Positions 37,858 to 47,865 are shown, counted from the first letter of the stretch. The stretch: DNA of 64,000 nt from Bacteriovoracaceae bacterium (GCA_023701435.1 JAMPXB010000001.1:62001-126000), one strand, 5' to 3'. Program-made: numbers and translations. The notes: generated by a model not told the origin, from the sequence alone.

Positions 37858-38678
37858 TTAAGTCCACTGATCTCTTTATACATTTTTTGCACAGTTTTTT
37901 GATTGGCGCTAAAACCCTTTAAGTAGTTTCCATCAAAGAGATTCACTTCCTCCCGGTAAAAACCTTCCGTTTGGATACCATGAATGAGCGCTAAATTTCC
38001 TTCACGCAAGAGTTCGCAGTAAGCATGCCAGCGTCCCAGATTATGCCCCAGATAAGTACTAAAGATGACCGGAAGATCTGTGGTCGGTTTAAATTCCGCA
38101 TTAGGTTTATAAACCACATACTCATAGGGGGAAGCATCAATAAAATCTTTGGCCGTTTTTAGTGGCAGACCACTCCAGTCACTCTCATGAAGAGGATCTT
38201 CGATATATTCAATCAGACCTAAAAGGTCCTGGGGGATTTCCTGGACAAACTTTAAAAACTCGCTACGTGAAAAAAGTCCGTTGGCGTCAAGTCGGGTAGG
38301 GATCTTGTTTTTAAGAGCGTGCATAAAACTGAAGTCGGAGGTGTCTTTGACTTTGTATTTAATCGCAGGCGCCAGTTCTTCTCCCACGTTCCACAGCTTG
38401 TGATTTTTAATGAGCTTCGGCTTGGTCCAATAAAGTTCATGGTCTCTTAAAAGAAAATCAAAGCACTTCTTCTCGTAAGAATTTTCCTGAAATTTAAAGA
38501 TCTGGAGAATCTCATCAACACTTTTATCCCCCAAGGTGACATGGGGGAAGTAGTCACAGAAAGTGACTTTGTTGCCGAGAACCCCTTTTAGAAGCACTCC
38601 TTCCTGAACGTTCAAGGAGCTCAGGCGGTTTGAAACCTTAAGGGGAGTTAGCCTGTAAGGGCTATAGTAGACTTTCAT
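37833..38678 (-). CDS. menC: o-Succinylbenzoate synthase (MenC), divergent
   Basis: AIKYKVKD, RLDANGLFSR, IEDPL, YVVYKPN enolase-superfamily landmarks; men operon context. Confidence 0.78.
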   Translation of the reverse strand: MKVYYSPYRLTPLKVSNRLSSLNVQEGVLLKGVLGNKVTFCDYFPHVTLGDKSVDEILQIFKFQENSYEKKCFDFLLRDHELYWTKPKLIKNHKLWNVGEELAPAIKYKVKDTSDFSFMHALKNKIPTRLDANGLFSRSEFLKFVQEIPQDLLGLIEYIEDPLHESDWSGLPLKTAKDFIDASPYEYVVYKPNAEFKPTTDLPVIFSTYLGHNLGRWHAYCELLREGNLALIHGIQTEGFYREEVNLFDGNYLKGFSANQKTVQKMYKEISGLKWKGLCSI

Positions 38679-39528
38679 AGATGAAAGCAAAGCTCAGTAG
38701 AAGGGAGAAAATAATTAAATGAATGCCGGAAAATTTTAGACCTTCATTAAGCTCTGCACCTTTATTCTTAAAGGTGATCACCGAGAGTTTCATGGCCGGA
38801 ATCAAGGCGAGAAAGACCCAGTAAATCATAGTTAGATCACGAAAGTACTGAAGCAAGAGATAAGGTGTGAAGATGGTGGCAATAATAAAGTACTGATAAG
38901 TACTCTCCGAGAATCTGGTGGCCATGGTTCTTTTTCCTACTTCCTTATCGGTTTCACGGTCACGCAGATTATTGATGCCTATTAATGTGGTGGCCAGTAG
39001 TCCAAATATTGAAGCGAGGATGAAGGAGCCCAGGTTAACTTCCAGGGAGAAGAGATAATAAGAACCAATGACTGAAAAAAGCCCAAAGAAGAGGAAAACA
39101 AAAAGTTCCCCCAGGCCCCGGTAGGCGAGGGAAACCTTGCCCCCGGTATAACCGTAAGTGAGGTACAGTGAAACGATTCCTAAAACAAGAAAGGGCCAGC
39201 CTCCTCGAATAATAAGAGGAATACCACAGAGCGAGGCCAGGGCGACACAAGTGATGGCCCATTTTTTGACTGTTTTAATATCAACTAAACCTGCCGCCGA
39301 AACGCGAGTAGGTCCCACCCGTTTTTTATCCGCCCCTTTTTCATGATCAATGACATCGTTAAAAAAGTTAGTGGCCAGTTGAATGAAGAGTGCTCCGAGC
39401 ACCGTAAGAGCGAGGTAGAAGGAAGCATTGGTCTTAGTCGTTGAAAGAGCGTAAGCATAGGCCACCATCGGAGGAATCACTCCTGCTAGTAAGGTCTTAG
39501 GTCGGGTGGCGAGGAGGAAGTTTTTCAT
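38662..39528 (-). CDS. menA: 1,4-dihydroxy-2-naphthoate prenyltransferase (MenA)
   Basis: UbiA-family: NFFNDVIDHEKGADKKR, INNLRDRETDKEVGKRT; multiple TM helices. Confidence 0.92.
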   Translation of the reverse strand: MKNFLLATRPKTLLAGVIPPMVAYAYALSTTKTNASFYLALTVLGALFIQLATNFFNDVIDHEKGADKKRVGPTRVSAAGLVDIKTVKKWAITCVALASLCGIPLIIRGGWPFLVLGIVSLYLTYGYTGGKVSLAYRGLGELFVFLFFGLFSVIGSYYLFSLEVNLGSFILASIFGLLATTLIGINNLRDRETDKEVGKRTMATRFSESTYQYFIIATIFTPYLLLQYFRDLTMIYWVFLALIPAMKLSVITFKNKGAELNEGLKFSGIHLIIFSLLLSFAFIYESLL

Positions 39529-40154
39529 AAAATACCTTCATGAGATAAAAGCTTTTTCAATTCTTCAGGATGTTGGAACAAGCGGTGACCGCCGGGAATG
39601 CCTCTGACTGCTATCCCGTGAGGCATAATTCGTTCCGTGGCAATTTCCATATATTTTTCATCAAAGAGACCCACAATCCACAGTACTTTGTCTTTATTTT
39701 GGATGAGTTCCGGAAGAAAATTTTCCTGTTTGGATAAGGCAAAGCGGTCAAAGAGTTCAGCGGATCTTTGATAGCGCTCTTCTGGCATCGGCGAAAGAGG
39801 AGCATCATGAAAGAAAATAGGATACTCATTCCAGTAAGCAAGAAACTCTTCCTGGTTTTTGGTTTTTAGTTCATTTAAAACGCTGAGTTCAAATTTTCTA
39901 CGCTGATTTTTCTCCTCGATGCTCTCAAGGCCTGGATTGGTGTTGATGAGAACGAGCTTTTTAAGATTAAATTGATACTCGTGAGCGATCTCCATAGCAA
40001 TCCTCGCTCCCATGGAATAACCAATAAGGATGTCCTCAGGACTAATCTGTGGAAATTCTTTTAGCTCATAAAGATTATGCAAGATAACGTTCTCGCCCTG
40101 GAGAAAGGCAAAGTCCTCGGGAGATCCTAAGAAGCCATGAAAGACATGAATCAT
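39525..40154 (-). CDS. menH: Alpha/beta hydrolase, probable MenH
   Basis: MIHVFHGFLGSPEDF, GYSMGARIAMEIA nucleophile elbow, GGHRLFQHP; between menA and menD. Confidence 0.82.
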   Translation of the reverse strand: MIHVFHGFLGSPEDFAFLQGENVILHNLYELKEFPQISPEDILIGYSMGARIAMEIAHEYQFNLKKLVLINTNPGLESIEEKNQRRKFELSVLNELKTKNQEEFLAYWNEYPIFFHDAPLSPMPEERYQRSAELFDRFALSKQENFLPELIQNKDKVLWIVGLFDEKYMEIATERIMPHGIAVRGIPGGHRLFQHPEELKKLLSHEGIL

Positions 40155-41554
40155 GCTTGCCACTCCCGCAGGAAGGCCTCACTTTGCACGCGGGAAGGGT
40201 TAAGTTCCAGCACTTTGACTTTATTAAAGTCGGCAAGATCGCGACTATAGGAGAGTCTCAGTCCTTTGGTGATGTCCTCAAAATCGTTATTATGTTCCAT
40301 GACAATTCGTTTATCGAGTTTGAGCATATCAAAGATGCGGCCGCCCTTATTATTAATGATAATGAGGTTTAAGTTCTCCGGCATGTCCCTCATACTGGAG
40401 AGGTCATAAAAGGTTGTGACATCGCCAAGAATGCAATGAACCTGCTTGTCTGTTCCCATGGCAAGTCCGATGGCCGAAGCGAGCTGGCCATCAATACCAT
40501 TAACACCCCGGTTGCCATGAACCACAAAGTTCTTAGTCTGAGTTAATTCAAAAAAGCGGATCACCAGAGAATTGCCGAGAAAGATAATATCCTCCTCACT
40601 GATGAGTTCATTCAGCTTTTTACTAAAACTTATTTCTGCTTCAGGATATTTATGGATCAGTTCATCCAGAAGCCAGATGGTTTCATCGGCCACAGGATAA
40701 GGCAGAAGCCCTTTCAGAATGTTCCAGAATTCAGGACTTTTTGAAAGCTCTTCTGAGCTAAGGGGAAGGACCTCTCCAAAGGAGAGTCCCGGAAGATTTC
40801 TGGAATCAAAATGAAACACCGGCAGTGGGCCCTTCTCCAAGAGACGCCAGATCTTGGTCAAGGGAGTTTGGCCAACTCGGATGACAGCATCAAAGAATCC
40901 GGCCTGGAAAAGTTCGATCAGTTTCTTTTCAGTTTTAATACTGGAGAGGTCCCGACCCAAGCTTAAAGTTTCGGCATAAAAAGAGAGCTTCGTCTGAGCA
41001 AACTTTTCGATAAACGGTCTCATACTTTTATTTTCGTGAGAGAAAATAAACAGAGGCTTTTTAAATTTAGCGATAAACTGTTTAAAACTTTCCATCTCTT
41101 CATGAAAGGTCAGTTCCATCTTATGAGGTACGGTATCATCCACCAGCACATTGATATGAACGGGAAACTCAAGCCCACTTAAATTAATTTGAGAGAGTTC
41201 GGAGGAATCAATTTCCAGATATGTTCTTCGGCAACTTCTGGTGAGGCTTTCGTGCTCAATGGTCTGGGGGGAACCTGTACCATGAAGTTTTTTTGGACGG
41301 TCTCCGGAGATGAGTACTAGAGGAAGTTCTGAATAATAGGCCTCAAGCATTGCCGGTACACACTCAGCAACAGCTGTCCCCGAAGTGGTGCAAATACCGA
41401 CCGGACGTTGTGTTATTTTGGACAAACCCAGGGCCTTGAAGCTTGCCATCCTTTCATCGTACTCAAATTTTACGTCGTGCTGGTCAAAGACCTTCAGGAG
41501 GTCATGATTACGGGCGCCGGTACAGAAGAATATTTTATTAAGGGCCGTTTTCAT
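40151..41554 (-). CDS. menD: SEPHCHC synthase MenD
   Basis: DERMASFKALGLSK...CTTSGTAVAECVPAMLEAYYSELPLVLISGDRP; C-terminal ThDP region GNRGVNGIDGQLASAIGLA. Confidence 0.95.
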   Translation of the reverse strand: MKTALNKIFFCTGARNHDLLKVFDQHDVKFEYDERMASFKALGLSKITQRPVGICTTSGTAVAECVPAMLEAYYSELPLVLISGDRPKKLHGTGSPQTIEHESLTRSCRRTYLEIDSSELSQINLSGLEFPVHINVLVDDTVPHKMELTFHEEMESFKQFIAKFKKPLFIFSHENKSMRPFIEKFAQTKLSFYAETLSLGRDLSSIKTEKKLIELFQAGFFDAVIRVGQTPLTKIWRLLEKGPLPVFHFDSRNLPGLSFGEVLPLSSEELSKSPEFWNILKGLLPYPVADETIWLLDELIHKYPEAEISFSKKLNELISEEDIIFLGNSLVIRFFELTQTKNFVVHGNRGVNGIDGQLASAIGLAMGTDKQVHCILGDVTTFYDLSSMRDMPENLNLIIINNKGGRIFDMLKLDKRIVMEHNNDFEDITKGLRLSYSRDLADFNKVKVLELNPSRVQSEAFLREWQA

Positions 41555-42603
41555 AAGTAGTGCTTTCTGATGGTATTTCTTTTTAAGTGAATTTCATCAA
41601 GTTCTTTTTCAAAAACAGATTCCGGAACAACACCGCCACCGCTTTCAATAAAGAGATGCTTATTCTCCCACTGAACATTTCGAATGGAGACAATAAATGT
41701 TTTGGATTCTCCAGTGATCAGACCAAAGGTTGAACCAAAATATCTCTTAGGATATTTAATGCCGTAGTTTGAGCCTTGTAAAAAATTCAAAGAGGCACTC
41801 TTAGGGTATCCGCCCAACGCCGCTGTCGGTGAAAAAGAATTGGTGAGATCAGTATAGTTTGTAGCAGCAGGCATCTGTGCTGTGATGTTGGTTTTTAAAT
41901 GCACGATCGCTTTATAAGCATGAATGCCGGTTTGTCCGACTTCAGTCCGATCGGTAAAATTCCCGAGCTTTTCGCAAATATCATAGATCACCAGATCATG
42001 CTCATGTCGGTCTTTACTCGAATGGAGGAGTTTTTCTTCTTCACCTAAGCGGGCGGTTCCCGCCAGGGCGAAAGTCTCCAGAGACCCACCTTTTGCATGA
42101 TAGAGTAGTTCCGGAGTGCTGCCGATGACACCATACTGACCATTCCAGAATCCATAAGGAATTCCAGTGCCAAACTCAAAGACCTTTTTTATAAGATGGG
42201 TGATTGTTCGCTCACCTTCAAAACTCTCATAGTCTTCCCGGGAAACCAAAACTACCTTTTGCAGTTCCTGACCAAAAACACTCTGCAGTAACGAGAAGTC
42301 TTTCTGATAAAGATCATCATCATTACTAATAGGCGAGAAGTGGTCGTGTCCAACTTCTGGTATGGAAACTTCACTTCTATGGATTTTTAAGGTTGCTGCC
42401 GGTACATAGGAGAGATAGGTGTTCTGATAAAAGTCTTTGAGATAAAAAACAGGATCGGCCGTTTCAAGAAATTGTTCTACCACCGTGAAGCAGCCTCCCT
42501 TGGCAAAAGTGACGTATTCTCCGTCACTTGAGCTTAGAAAGGCGCCAAGCTTAAAAAAATCACGATCAAGCCATTTTAAAAGAGCTGATGGTGATTCTTT
42601 CAT
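41551..42603 (-). CDS. menF: Isochorismate synthase MenF
   Basis: Chorismate-binding enzyme: GSTPELLY, ALAGTARLG, FSPTAALGGYPK, ESGGGVVPES. Confidence 0.92.
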   Translation of the reverse strand: MKESPSALLKWLDRDFFKLGAFLSSSDGEYVTFAKGGCFTVVEQFLETADPVFYLKDFYQNTYLSYVPAATLKIHRSEVSIPEVGHDHFSPISNDDDLYQKDFSLLQSVFGQELQKVVLVSREDYESFEGERTITHLIKKVFEFGTGIPYGFWNGQYGVIGSTPELLYHAKGGSLETFALAGTARLGEEEKLLHSSKDRHEHDLVIYDICEKLGNFTDRTEVGQTGIHAYKAIVHLKTNITAQMPAATNYTDLTNSFSPTAALGGYPKSASLNFLQGSNYGIKYPKRYFGSTFGLITGESKTFIVSIRNVQWENKHLFIESGGGVVPESVFEKELDEIHLKRNTIRKHYL

Positions 42604-43494
42604 TTAATACATCCAGGGAAATTTCTCAAACTCAGGTTGTCTTTTTTCCAGGAATGAATTTCTTCCTTCTTGAGCTTCTTCTGTGCCATAGGCCAGACGA
42701 GTGGCCTCACCAGCATAAACCTGTTGTCCCACCAGTCCGTCATCAATCAGGTTAAAACCAAACTTAAGCATCTTAATGGCCGTAGGGGATTTGTGACAAA
42801 TGATATTGGCCCATTCCAGACCAACTTTTTCAAGGTCTGCATGAGGAACAACTTTATTGACCATGCCCATCTCGAAAGCTTCCTGAGCAGTATATTTTTG
42901 CTCCAGAAAGAAAACTTCACGGGCACGTTTTTGACCGACCTGGCGGGCGAGATAGGCCGAACCAAAGCCGCCGTCAAAACTTGCTACCTTGGCATCTGAT
43001 TGCATGAAAATAGCATGCTCTTTTGAAGCAATGGTCATATCGCAAACAACATGCAGAGAGTGTCCACCGCCCACGGCCCAACCAGGGACCATAGCGATGA
43101 CTACTTTTGGCATGAAACGAATCATGCGCTGAACTTCCAGAATATGAAGCCTGCCGTGAGCGACTGGCATGCCTGGCTTGGTATCTTTGTATTCATAACC
43201 TGATTTGCCGCGAACGTTTTGATCTCCACCGGAGCAGAAGGCCCAGCCGCCATCTTTGGAAGAGGGGCCATTGCCGGTCAATAAAATGGCGCCAACATCG
43301 TTTTGACGATGAGACCATTCAAGGGCCGTCAGGAGTTCATCAACGGTTTGCGGGCGGAAGGCATTTCGTAAATCAGGACGGTTAAAGGCAATTCGTACCG
43401 CGCCGGTATTTTTGGCCTTGTGAAAAGTGATGTCTTCGAATTTTACATCCGTGACTTCATTCCATTCTTTCGGATCAAAAATAGGAGAGATCAT
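42604..43494 (-). CDS. menB: 1,4-dihydroxy-2-naphthoyl-CoA synthase MenB
   Basis: RPDLRNAFRPQTVDEL, GGWAFCSGGDQNVRG, VPGWAVGGGHSLHVVCDMTIAS, SFDGGFGSAYLAR. Confidence 0.96.
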   Translation of the reverse strand: MISPIFDPKEWNEVTDVKFEDITFHKAKNTGAVRIAFNRPDLRNAFRPQTVDELLTALEWSHRQNDVGAILLTGNGPSSKDGGWAFCSGGDQNVRGKSGYEYKDTKPGMPVAHGRLHILEVQRMIRFMPKVVIAMVPGWAVGGGHSLHVVCDMTIASKEHAIFMQSDAKVASFDGGFGSAYLARQVGQKRAREVFFLEQKYTAQEAFEMGMVNKVVPHADLEKVGLEWANIICHKSPTAIKMLKFGFNLIDDGLVGQQVYAGEATRLAYGTEEAQEGRNSFLEKRQPEFEKFPWMY

Positions 43495-44180
43495 TATTTG
43501 GCCTCATTATTGGCATAGTAGATATAAGCGATGCCACCAAAAACCGGAATGAATCCAATGTTCTTGAAGCTCATATTCTTCTTCATGATATCAACAAAAG
43601 TTTGTCCACTTGGGAAGGTCTCAGAAGAAGCAATGAGATACTCATAAGCATCTTTTCTTTTTGAGATCAGACCAAAAAGTGGAACATACAAACGAAGAAG
43701 GGTGAAATAGAGCTTTTTATAGAGCTTATTTTTTGGCTGACCAAACTCCAGAATATAAACAGCATTTGAAACGCGGCCCAATTCCTTTAGTCCCAAATCC
43801 AGGCTCTCCACATTACGGATCCCGAAAGAGATGGTGGCCACATCAAAAGATTTGTCCCCAAAAGGAAGATGCTGAATATCAGCGACCTTGAACTCTACTG
43901 GTAGTGGATTAACCTTAGCGCGCTCAAGGGCAAAATCAATCATGCCTGATGAGAAATCAATCCCCACCACTTGCCCCGGGCAAGACTCTTTTAATTTAAA
44001 AGCAATGTCTCCGGTACCGGTAGCGCAATCCAGGGCCGTTTGAGGTTTAGATTTAAGAGCGATCCGGACAAACTTTCTTTTCCATAAACGATGAGTTCCA
44101 ACAGAGAGTACATCATTTAAGAGATCATACTTGTGAGAGATGTCGTTAAACATCACGCGGACAAAATCGGCTTTTGCCAT
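43494..44180 (-). CDS. ubiE: Demethylmenaquinone methyltransferase (MenG/UbiE)
   Basis: MFNDISHKYDLLNDVLSVGTHRLWKR, LDCATGTGDIAFKL, FGIRNVESLDLGLKE. Confidence 0.95.
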   Translation of the reverse strand: MAKADFVRVMFNDISHKYDLLNDVLSVGTHRLWKRKFVRIALKSKPQTALDCATGTGDIAFKLKESCPGQVVGIDFSSGMIDFALERAKVNPLPVEFKVADIQHLPFGDKSFDVATISFGIRNVESLDLGLKELGRVSNAVYILEFGQPKNKLYKKLYFTLLRLYVPLFGLISKRKDAYEYLIASSETFPSGQTFVDIMKKNMSFKNIGFIPVFGGIAYIYYANNEAK

Positions 44181-44183
44181 AAA

Positions 44184-44951
44184 TTACATCCTGAGTTCTT
44201 TTTCAAATATTGTGGCGAGTTTTTTTAACTTATCAACCATTTCATTAAATTGCGGAATGTTGAGCGCTTGCTGGCCGTCAGAGAGGGCACAAGCTGGTTC
44301 CGGATGCACTTCCACCATCAGACCATCGGCCCCTGCCGCTACTGCGGCATAAGCAGCATCTGCCACATAAGGGGTTAGTCCCATACTGTGCGAAGGATCC
44401 ACCAAAACTTTGAAGGGAGTATTTTTCTTTAAGTAAATAACGGAACCAAGATCCAGAAGATTTCTAAGTTTGTTATCAAATGAGCGAACTCCTCTCTCAC
44501 AGAGGATGATATTCTTCTCACCTAGGTTGAAAAGATACTCAGCTGCTCCTAACCACTCCGAAATGGTGGCGCTAAAGGCGCGCTTCAAAATCACCGGACG
44601 GTTATAGCGCGAGAGCTCTTTTAAGAGTTCATAGTTATACATGTTACGGGCACCCACCTGGAATACCGAAGTAACCGGCAAGAGGGTTTCAATCTGACGG
44701 GCATCGGTGACTTCAGTGATAAAATCAAAAGGGATTTCCTGCTTGAGTTTTTTTACCACTTCCAAGCCTTCATCTCCCAGACCCTGGAAAGATTTGGCGT
44801 TAGTACGCATCTTATGAATTCCACCTCGAATAAGAGTAGGGCGATTTTCATTGGTTAGAATTGTCCGTAATTGTGATTCTGATTCCACGGCACAGGGGCC
44901 AGCAATCAAAAAAAGTTCATTGGGACGAAAATTTAAAGCATTAGTTTCCAT
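44184..44951 (-). CDS. 3-deoxy-7-phosphoheptulonate synthase (AroF/KDO8PS-like type)
   Basis: AGPCAVESESQL, RGGIHKMRTNAKSFQGLGDEGL, QVGARNMYNYELLKEL, VDPSHSMGL, MVEVHPEPACALSDGQQAL. Confidence 0.93.
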   Translation of the reverse strand: METNALNFRPNELFLIAGPCAVESESQLRTILTNENRPTLIRGGIHKMRTNAKSFQGLGDEGLEVVKKLKQEIPFDFITEVTDARQIETLLPVTSVFQVGARNMYNYELLKELSRYNRPVILKRAFSATISEWLGAAEYLFNLGEKNIILCERGVRSFDNKLRNLLDLGSVIYLKKNTPFKVLVDPSHSMGLTPYVADAAYAAVAAGADGLMVEVHPEPACALSDGQQALNIPQFNEMVDKLKKLATIFEKELRM

Positions 44952-45122
44952 AAAAAATTTTGGACCTTACAGGGGTCACGAACTCACTTGGAAAGAGTGT
45001 GAAATGAATAACACAGGTGTAACCAATTTTACTCTTAATGGAAAGCGTAATCGTGCCCATTTTCCCTAGACATATTCATTCTTGGTGAGCTATCCATTTG
45101 TTTTAACTTCAATTGGATTTAT

Positions 45123-45698
45123 ATGTCATTTCCTGTTCCTTGTTACATTGGTTTGGTTCATGGACCTATTCGCTCTAAAGATGGTTCCGAGATCACTACT
45201 TCGGTCACAAATCTGGATATCCATGATATTGCCCGTACCGCCCGAACGTTCGGATTTAAACGATATTTCTTGATCACACCGATCAAGAACCAGCAGGCGA
45301 TGGTAAAAAAAATTCTGGGATTCTGGGAGACCGATTCTGGTTTGATTTATAATCCTGATCGAAAAAATGCCCTGGCGGAAGCCGAGGTTATTGATTCTAT
45401 AGAGATGGCGATCCAGGAGATCACCAGAATTGAAGGAAAGAAGCCGTGCGTTGTTGTGACTGGGGCCAATTTCGAATCCTATGATGGCAAAGAAAAAGAG
45501 CTGATGCAAAAGTTACAGCTTGACGGTAACCCTATGTTCTTGTTATTTGGTACAGGATGGGGATTAACCGCTCCGGTTGTTGAACAGGCCGATTTTCGGC
45601 TAGAGCCTATATTTGGCATAGCAGATGACGGATATAATCATCTGTCTGTTCGTTCAGCAGTTGCAATTTATTGTGACCGACTGGCCAGGAGCCTCTGA
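45123..45698 (+). CDS. SAM-dependent RNA methyltransferase, PF09936-like (SPOUT)
   Basis: YIGLVHGPIRSKDGSEITTSVTNLDIHDIARTARTFG...; C-terminal LLFGTGWGL...IFGIADDGYNHLSVRSAVAIYCDRL; immediately upstream of rplS. Confidence 0.82.
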   Translation: MSFPVPCYIGLVHGPIRSKDGSEITTSVTNLDIHDIARTARTFGFKRYFLITPIKNQQAMVKKILGFWETDSGLIYNPDRKNALAEAEVIDSIEMAIQEITRIEGKKPCVVVTGANFESYDGKEKELMQKLQLDGNPMFLLFGTGWGLTAPVVEQADFRLEPIFGIADDGYNHLSVRSAVAIYCDRLARSL

Positions 45699-45766
45699 TC
45701 CTATAATATTTTTCCTTCCCTCTGGTCCCAGGTGTGACGAATGGAAGGCTCGTTTGTGAGGACGTT

Positions 45767-46126
45767 ATGAATTTGATCGATGTTGTTGAAAAGAACTACG
45801 CAAACCCAAACTCTTCAAAAATCTCTGGTTTCAGAACTGGTGATACAATTGAAGTTGCTGTTCGAATCAAAGAAGGCGAAAAGACTCGTATTCAGAATTT
45901 CCAAGGTACATGCATTGCCATGAAACACCCTGGTCAAATGAATGGTCACTTCCGCGTTCGTAAGATTTCTGACGGCGTAGGTGTTGAGCGCGTTTTCCCA
46001 TTCCATTCGCCGGCAGTTGAAGGTGTCAAGATTATCTCTAAAGGTAAATCTCGTCGCGCTAAACACAACTACCTTCGTACTAGAACTGGTAAAGCAGCTC
46101 GCGTTGCTGTTGATTACTCTCGTTAA
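45767..46126 (+). CDS. rplS: 50S ribosomal protein L19
   Basis: FRTGDTIEVAVRIKEGEKTRIQNFQGTCIAMK...GVGVERVFPFHSPAVEGVKIISKGKSRRAKHNYLR. ATG near 45767 (MNLIDVVEK). Confidence 0.97.
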   Translation: MNLIDVVEKNYANPNSSKISGFRTGDTIEVAVRIKEGEKTRIQNFQGTCIAMKHPGQMNGHFRVRKISDGVGVERVFPFHSPAVEGVKIISKGKSRRAKHNYLRTRTGKAARVAVDYSR

Positions 46127-46150
46127 TCAAAAAAACGGATTCAAAAGCAG

Positions 46151-46180
46151 AAAGGCCCCGAAAGGGGCCTTTCGTTTTTT
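46151..46180 (+). terminator. Rho-independent terminator after rplS
   Basis: AAAGGCCCCGAAAGGGGCCTTTCGTTTTTT. Confidence 0.93.
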
Positions 46181-46191
46181 GTGGGGTTCTC

Positions 46192-46857
46192 TTGAATTTC
46201 GTCTTCCTGCTCTTTCTTCTAATTCCACTTTCTTATGCACAGATAACCAAAAAACTTCCAACCGAACAGATCGCTCCATCGACATCAAAACATCTAAGGC
46301 AAGAGTCTCTGGGCTCAGTGATGATCGGCTATCAGTTTTTTGGTACGTGGCTGCCTTCGAAAAAAACGATTTCTTATACACATATTTTTAATGAAGAGTG
46401 GTCACTCGAGGGTGAGTACTCCTGGTCCACTATCAGTTTTCCTGTCGTCGGCATCGACTTAGGAGAGATTAAAGAACAAAGATACACTCTTCAGGCACGC
46501 CGTTACATGGGAAACTCCTTTCATCTCACTTTCGGAGCTGTTTTAAGTGAATTTAGGGCACGACTGGGTAGTGATTTCCTGGATGATATGGGAAATGAAA
46601 TCACCTCCGATTTTAAAGTTGAGAACATCGGGCTTACAGCGGGGATAGGTAACAGATGGCAATGGCAAAACGGTGTGACAGTGGGAATCGACTGGTTTCG
46701 CATGAATATGCCACTCTTTGAGACCGAGCTTGATGACAATGTCCTGAAGTCTATTCCTGGCAGTGAAGATCAGGATGAAGTGGAGAAAGTCATCAGGGTC
46801 TTTAATCATCTTCCTTCCTTCGTGGTGTTGGGAGTAAATGTCGGTTATACATTCTAG
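46192..46857 (+). CDS. Secreted beta-barrel-like outer membrane protein
   Basis: Signal peptide MNFVFLLFLLIPLSYAQ; strand pattern; C-terminal FVVLGVNVGYTF. Confidence 0.7.
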   Translation: MNFVFLLFLLIPLSYAQITKKLPTEQIAPSTSKHLRQESLGSVMIGYQFFGTWLPSKKTISYTHIFNEEWSLEGEYSWSTISFPVVGIDLGEIKEQRYTLQARRYMGNSFHLTFGAVLSEFRARLGSDFLDDMGNEITSDFKVENIGLTAGIGNRWQWQNGVTVGIDWFRMNMPLFETELDDNVLKSIPGSEDQDEVEKVIRVFNHLPSFVVLGVNVGYTF

Positions 46858-46892
46858 ACGAAAAGAGTCGATTTATTGTATCAACAGCTTAA

Positions 46893-47591
46893 ATGCTGGA
46901 ACTAAAACTTATTTCTGAATATCCTCAAGAGATTCTTGCCACTGATGAAGTGGGCCGGGGTCCACTTGGTGGGCCTGTCGTGGTCGGTGCCATTCGTCTT
47001 TTTAGTGAAGACAAAGAGGCCTTAAAAAATCTGTTAAAATTTCTAAAAACCAAGGGCATCAAAGACTCCAAAAAATTGTCTTCCCAGGATAGACTGGCCG
47101 TTTTAAAAAAACTCGGCATCTCATTAAGCCCTTTCAAGCAAAAAGAAGTGATCAGCTTCAAAGGAATTGAGATTAGTTACATTACCTGGGACATTGATAA
47201 TGAAATCATTGATCAGGAAAACATTCTCGCTGCTAGTTTGCGTGGGATGAGAGAGGCGTCGGAGTCACTTTCAAAAGCGAAAAAAAATCAGACGACAGTT
47301 TTGATTGATGGCCATATGAAACTGCGCTGGGGCAAAAAAGAATCTCCCTGGAATGAAATACCGGTTGTAAAAGGGGACACAAAATCAGTCCTGATCGGTC
47401 TGGCTTCCATTATCGCCAAAGAAAAGCGTGATGCTTTCATGAGAGATATGCATGAGCTTTATCCCCAATACGGATTTGGTAAGCACTTCGGTTATCCAAC
47501 CAAAGAACACCGACTGGCCATCGAAGAGCATGGCCCCTGTCCGATCCACCGAAAAACTTTCAAAGGCGTCAAAGAATTCGTCCGGGCTTAA
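46893..47591 (+). CDS. rnhB: Ribonuclease HII, copy 1
   Basis: DEVGRGPLGGPVVVGAI, KGIKDSKKLS, LIDGHMKLRW, KGDTKSVLIGLASIIAKEKRD, HGPCPIHRKTF. Confidence 0.93.
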   Translation: MLELKLISEYPQEILATDEVGRGPLGGPVVVGAIRLFSEDKEALKNLLKFLKTKGIKDSKKLSSQDRLAVLKKLGISLSPFKQKEVISFKGIEISYITWDIDNEIIDQENILAASLRGMREASESLSKAKKNQTTVLIDGHMKLRWGKKESPWNEIPVVKGDTKSVLIGLASIIAKEKRDAFMRDMHELYPQYGFGKHFGYPTKEHRLAIEEHGPCPIHRKTFKGVKEFVRA

Positions 47592-47598
47592 GCTGGAG

Positions 47599-47865
47599 GT
47601 GAAGTTCTCTCTGTCCTTTCATGCACAAGGAACTGCACTGCTGGTTTCACCTCAGCTTCTCAGAAGTAGATCGCTCGGCCAAATTGATTTGGCCCGAATC
47701 CGAAAAGATAAAGATGGCTGGCTTCTGGAAATTGCAGAAGTCAAAAGTTCCGAAGTCGGGGAAGAACAATTCCTGCGCTTTCAAAAATCCCGACTGATGA
47801 ATGCTCAAAAATTTCTGGCAGGATTATTCGGGCACCGCTCAAAACTCATACGGCTGGTCGGATAA
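47599..47865 (+). CDS. YraN-like, PD-(D/E)XK-type small nuclease-like protein
   Basis: LGQIDLARIRKDKDGWLLEIAEVKSSEVGEEQF resembles the YraN GEIDL...VFVEVK core; sits directly after rnhB. GTG start is a guess. Confidence 0.6.
   Translation: MKFSLSFHAQGTALLVSPQLLRSRSLGQIDLARIRKDKDGWLLEIAEVKSSEVGEEQFLRFQKSRLMNAQKFLAGLFGHRSKLIRLVG

Noticed and set aside
44851-45069. 72-aa ORF as a leader peptide for the aro/men operon or methyltransferase
   Set aside because: Mostly antisense to the DAHP synthase start; no attenuator structure identified and no Phe/Tyr/Trp run.
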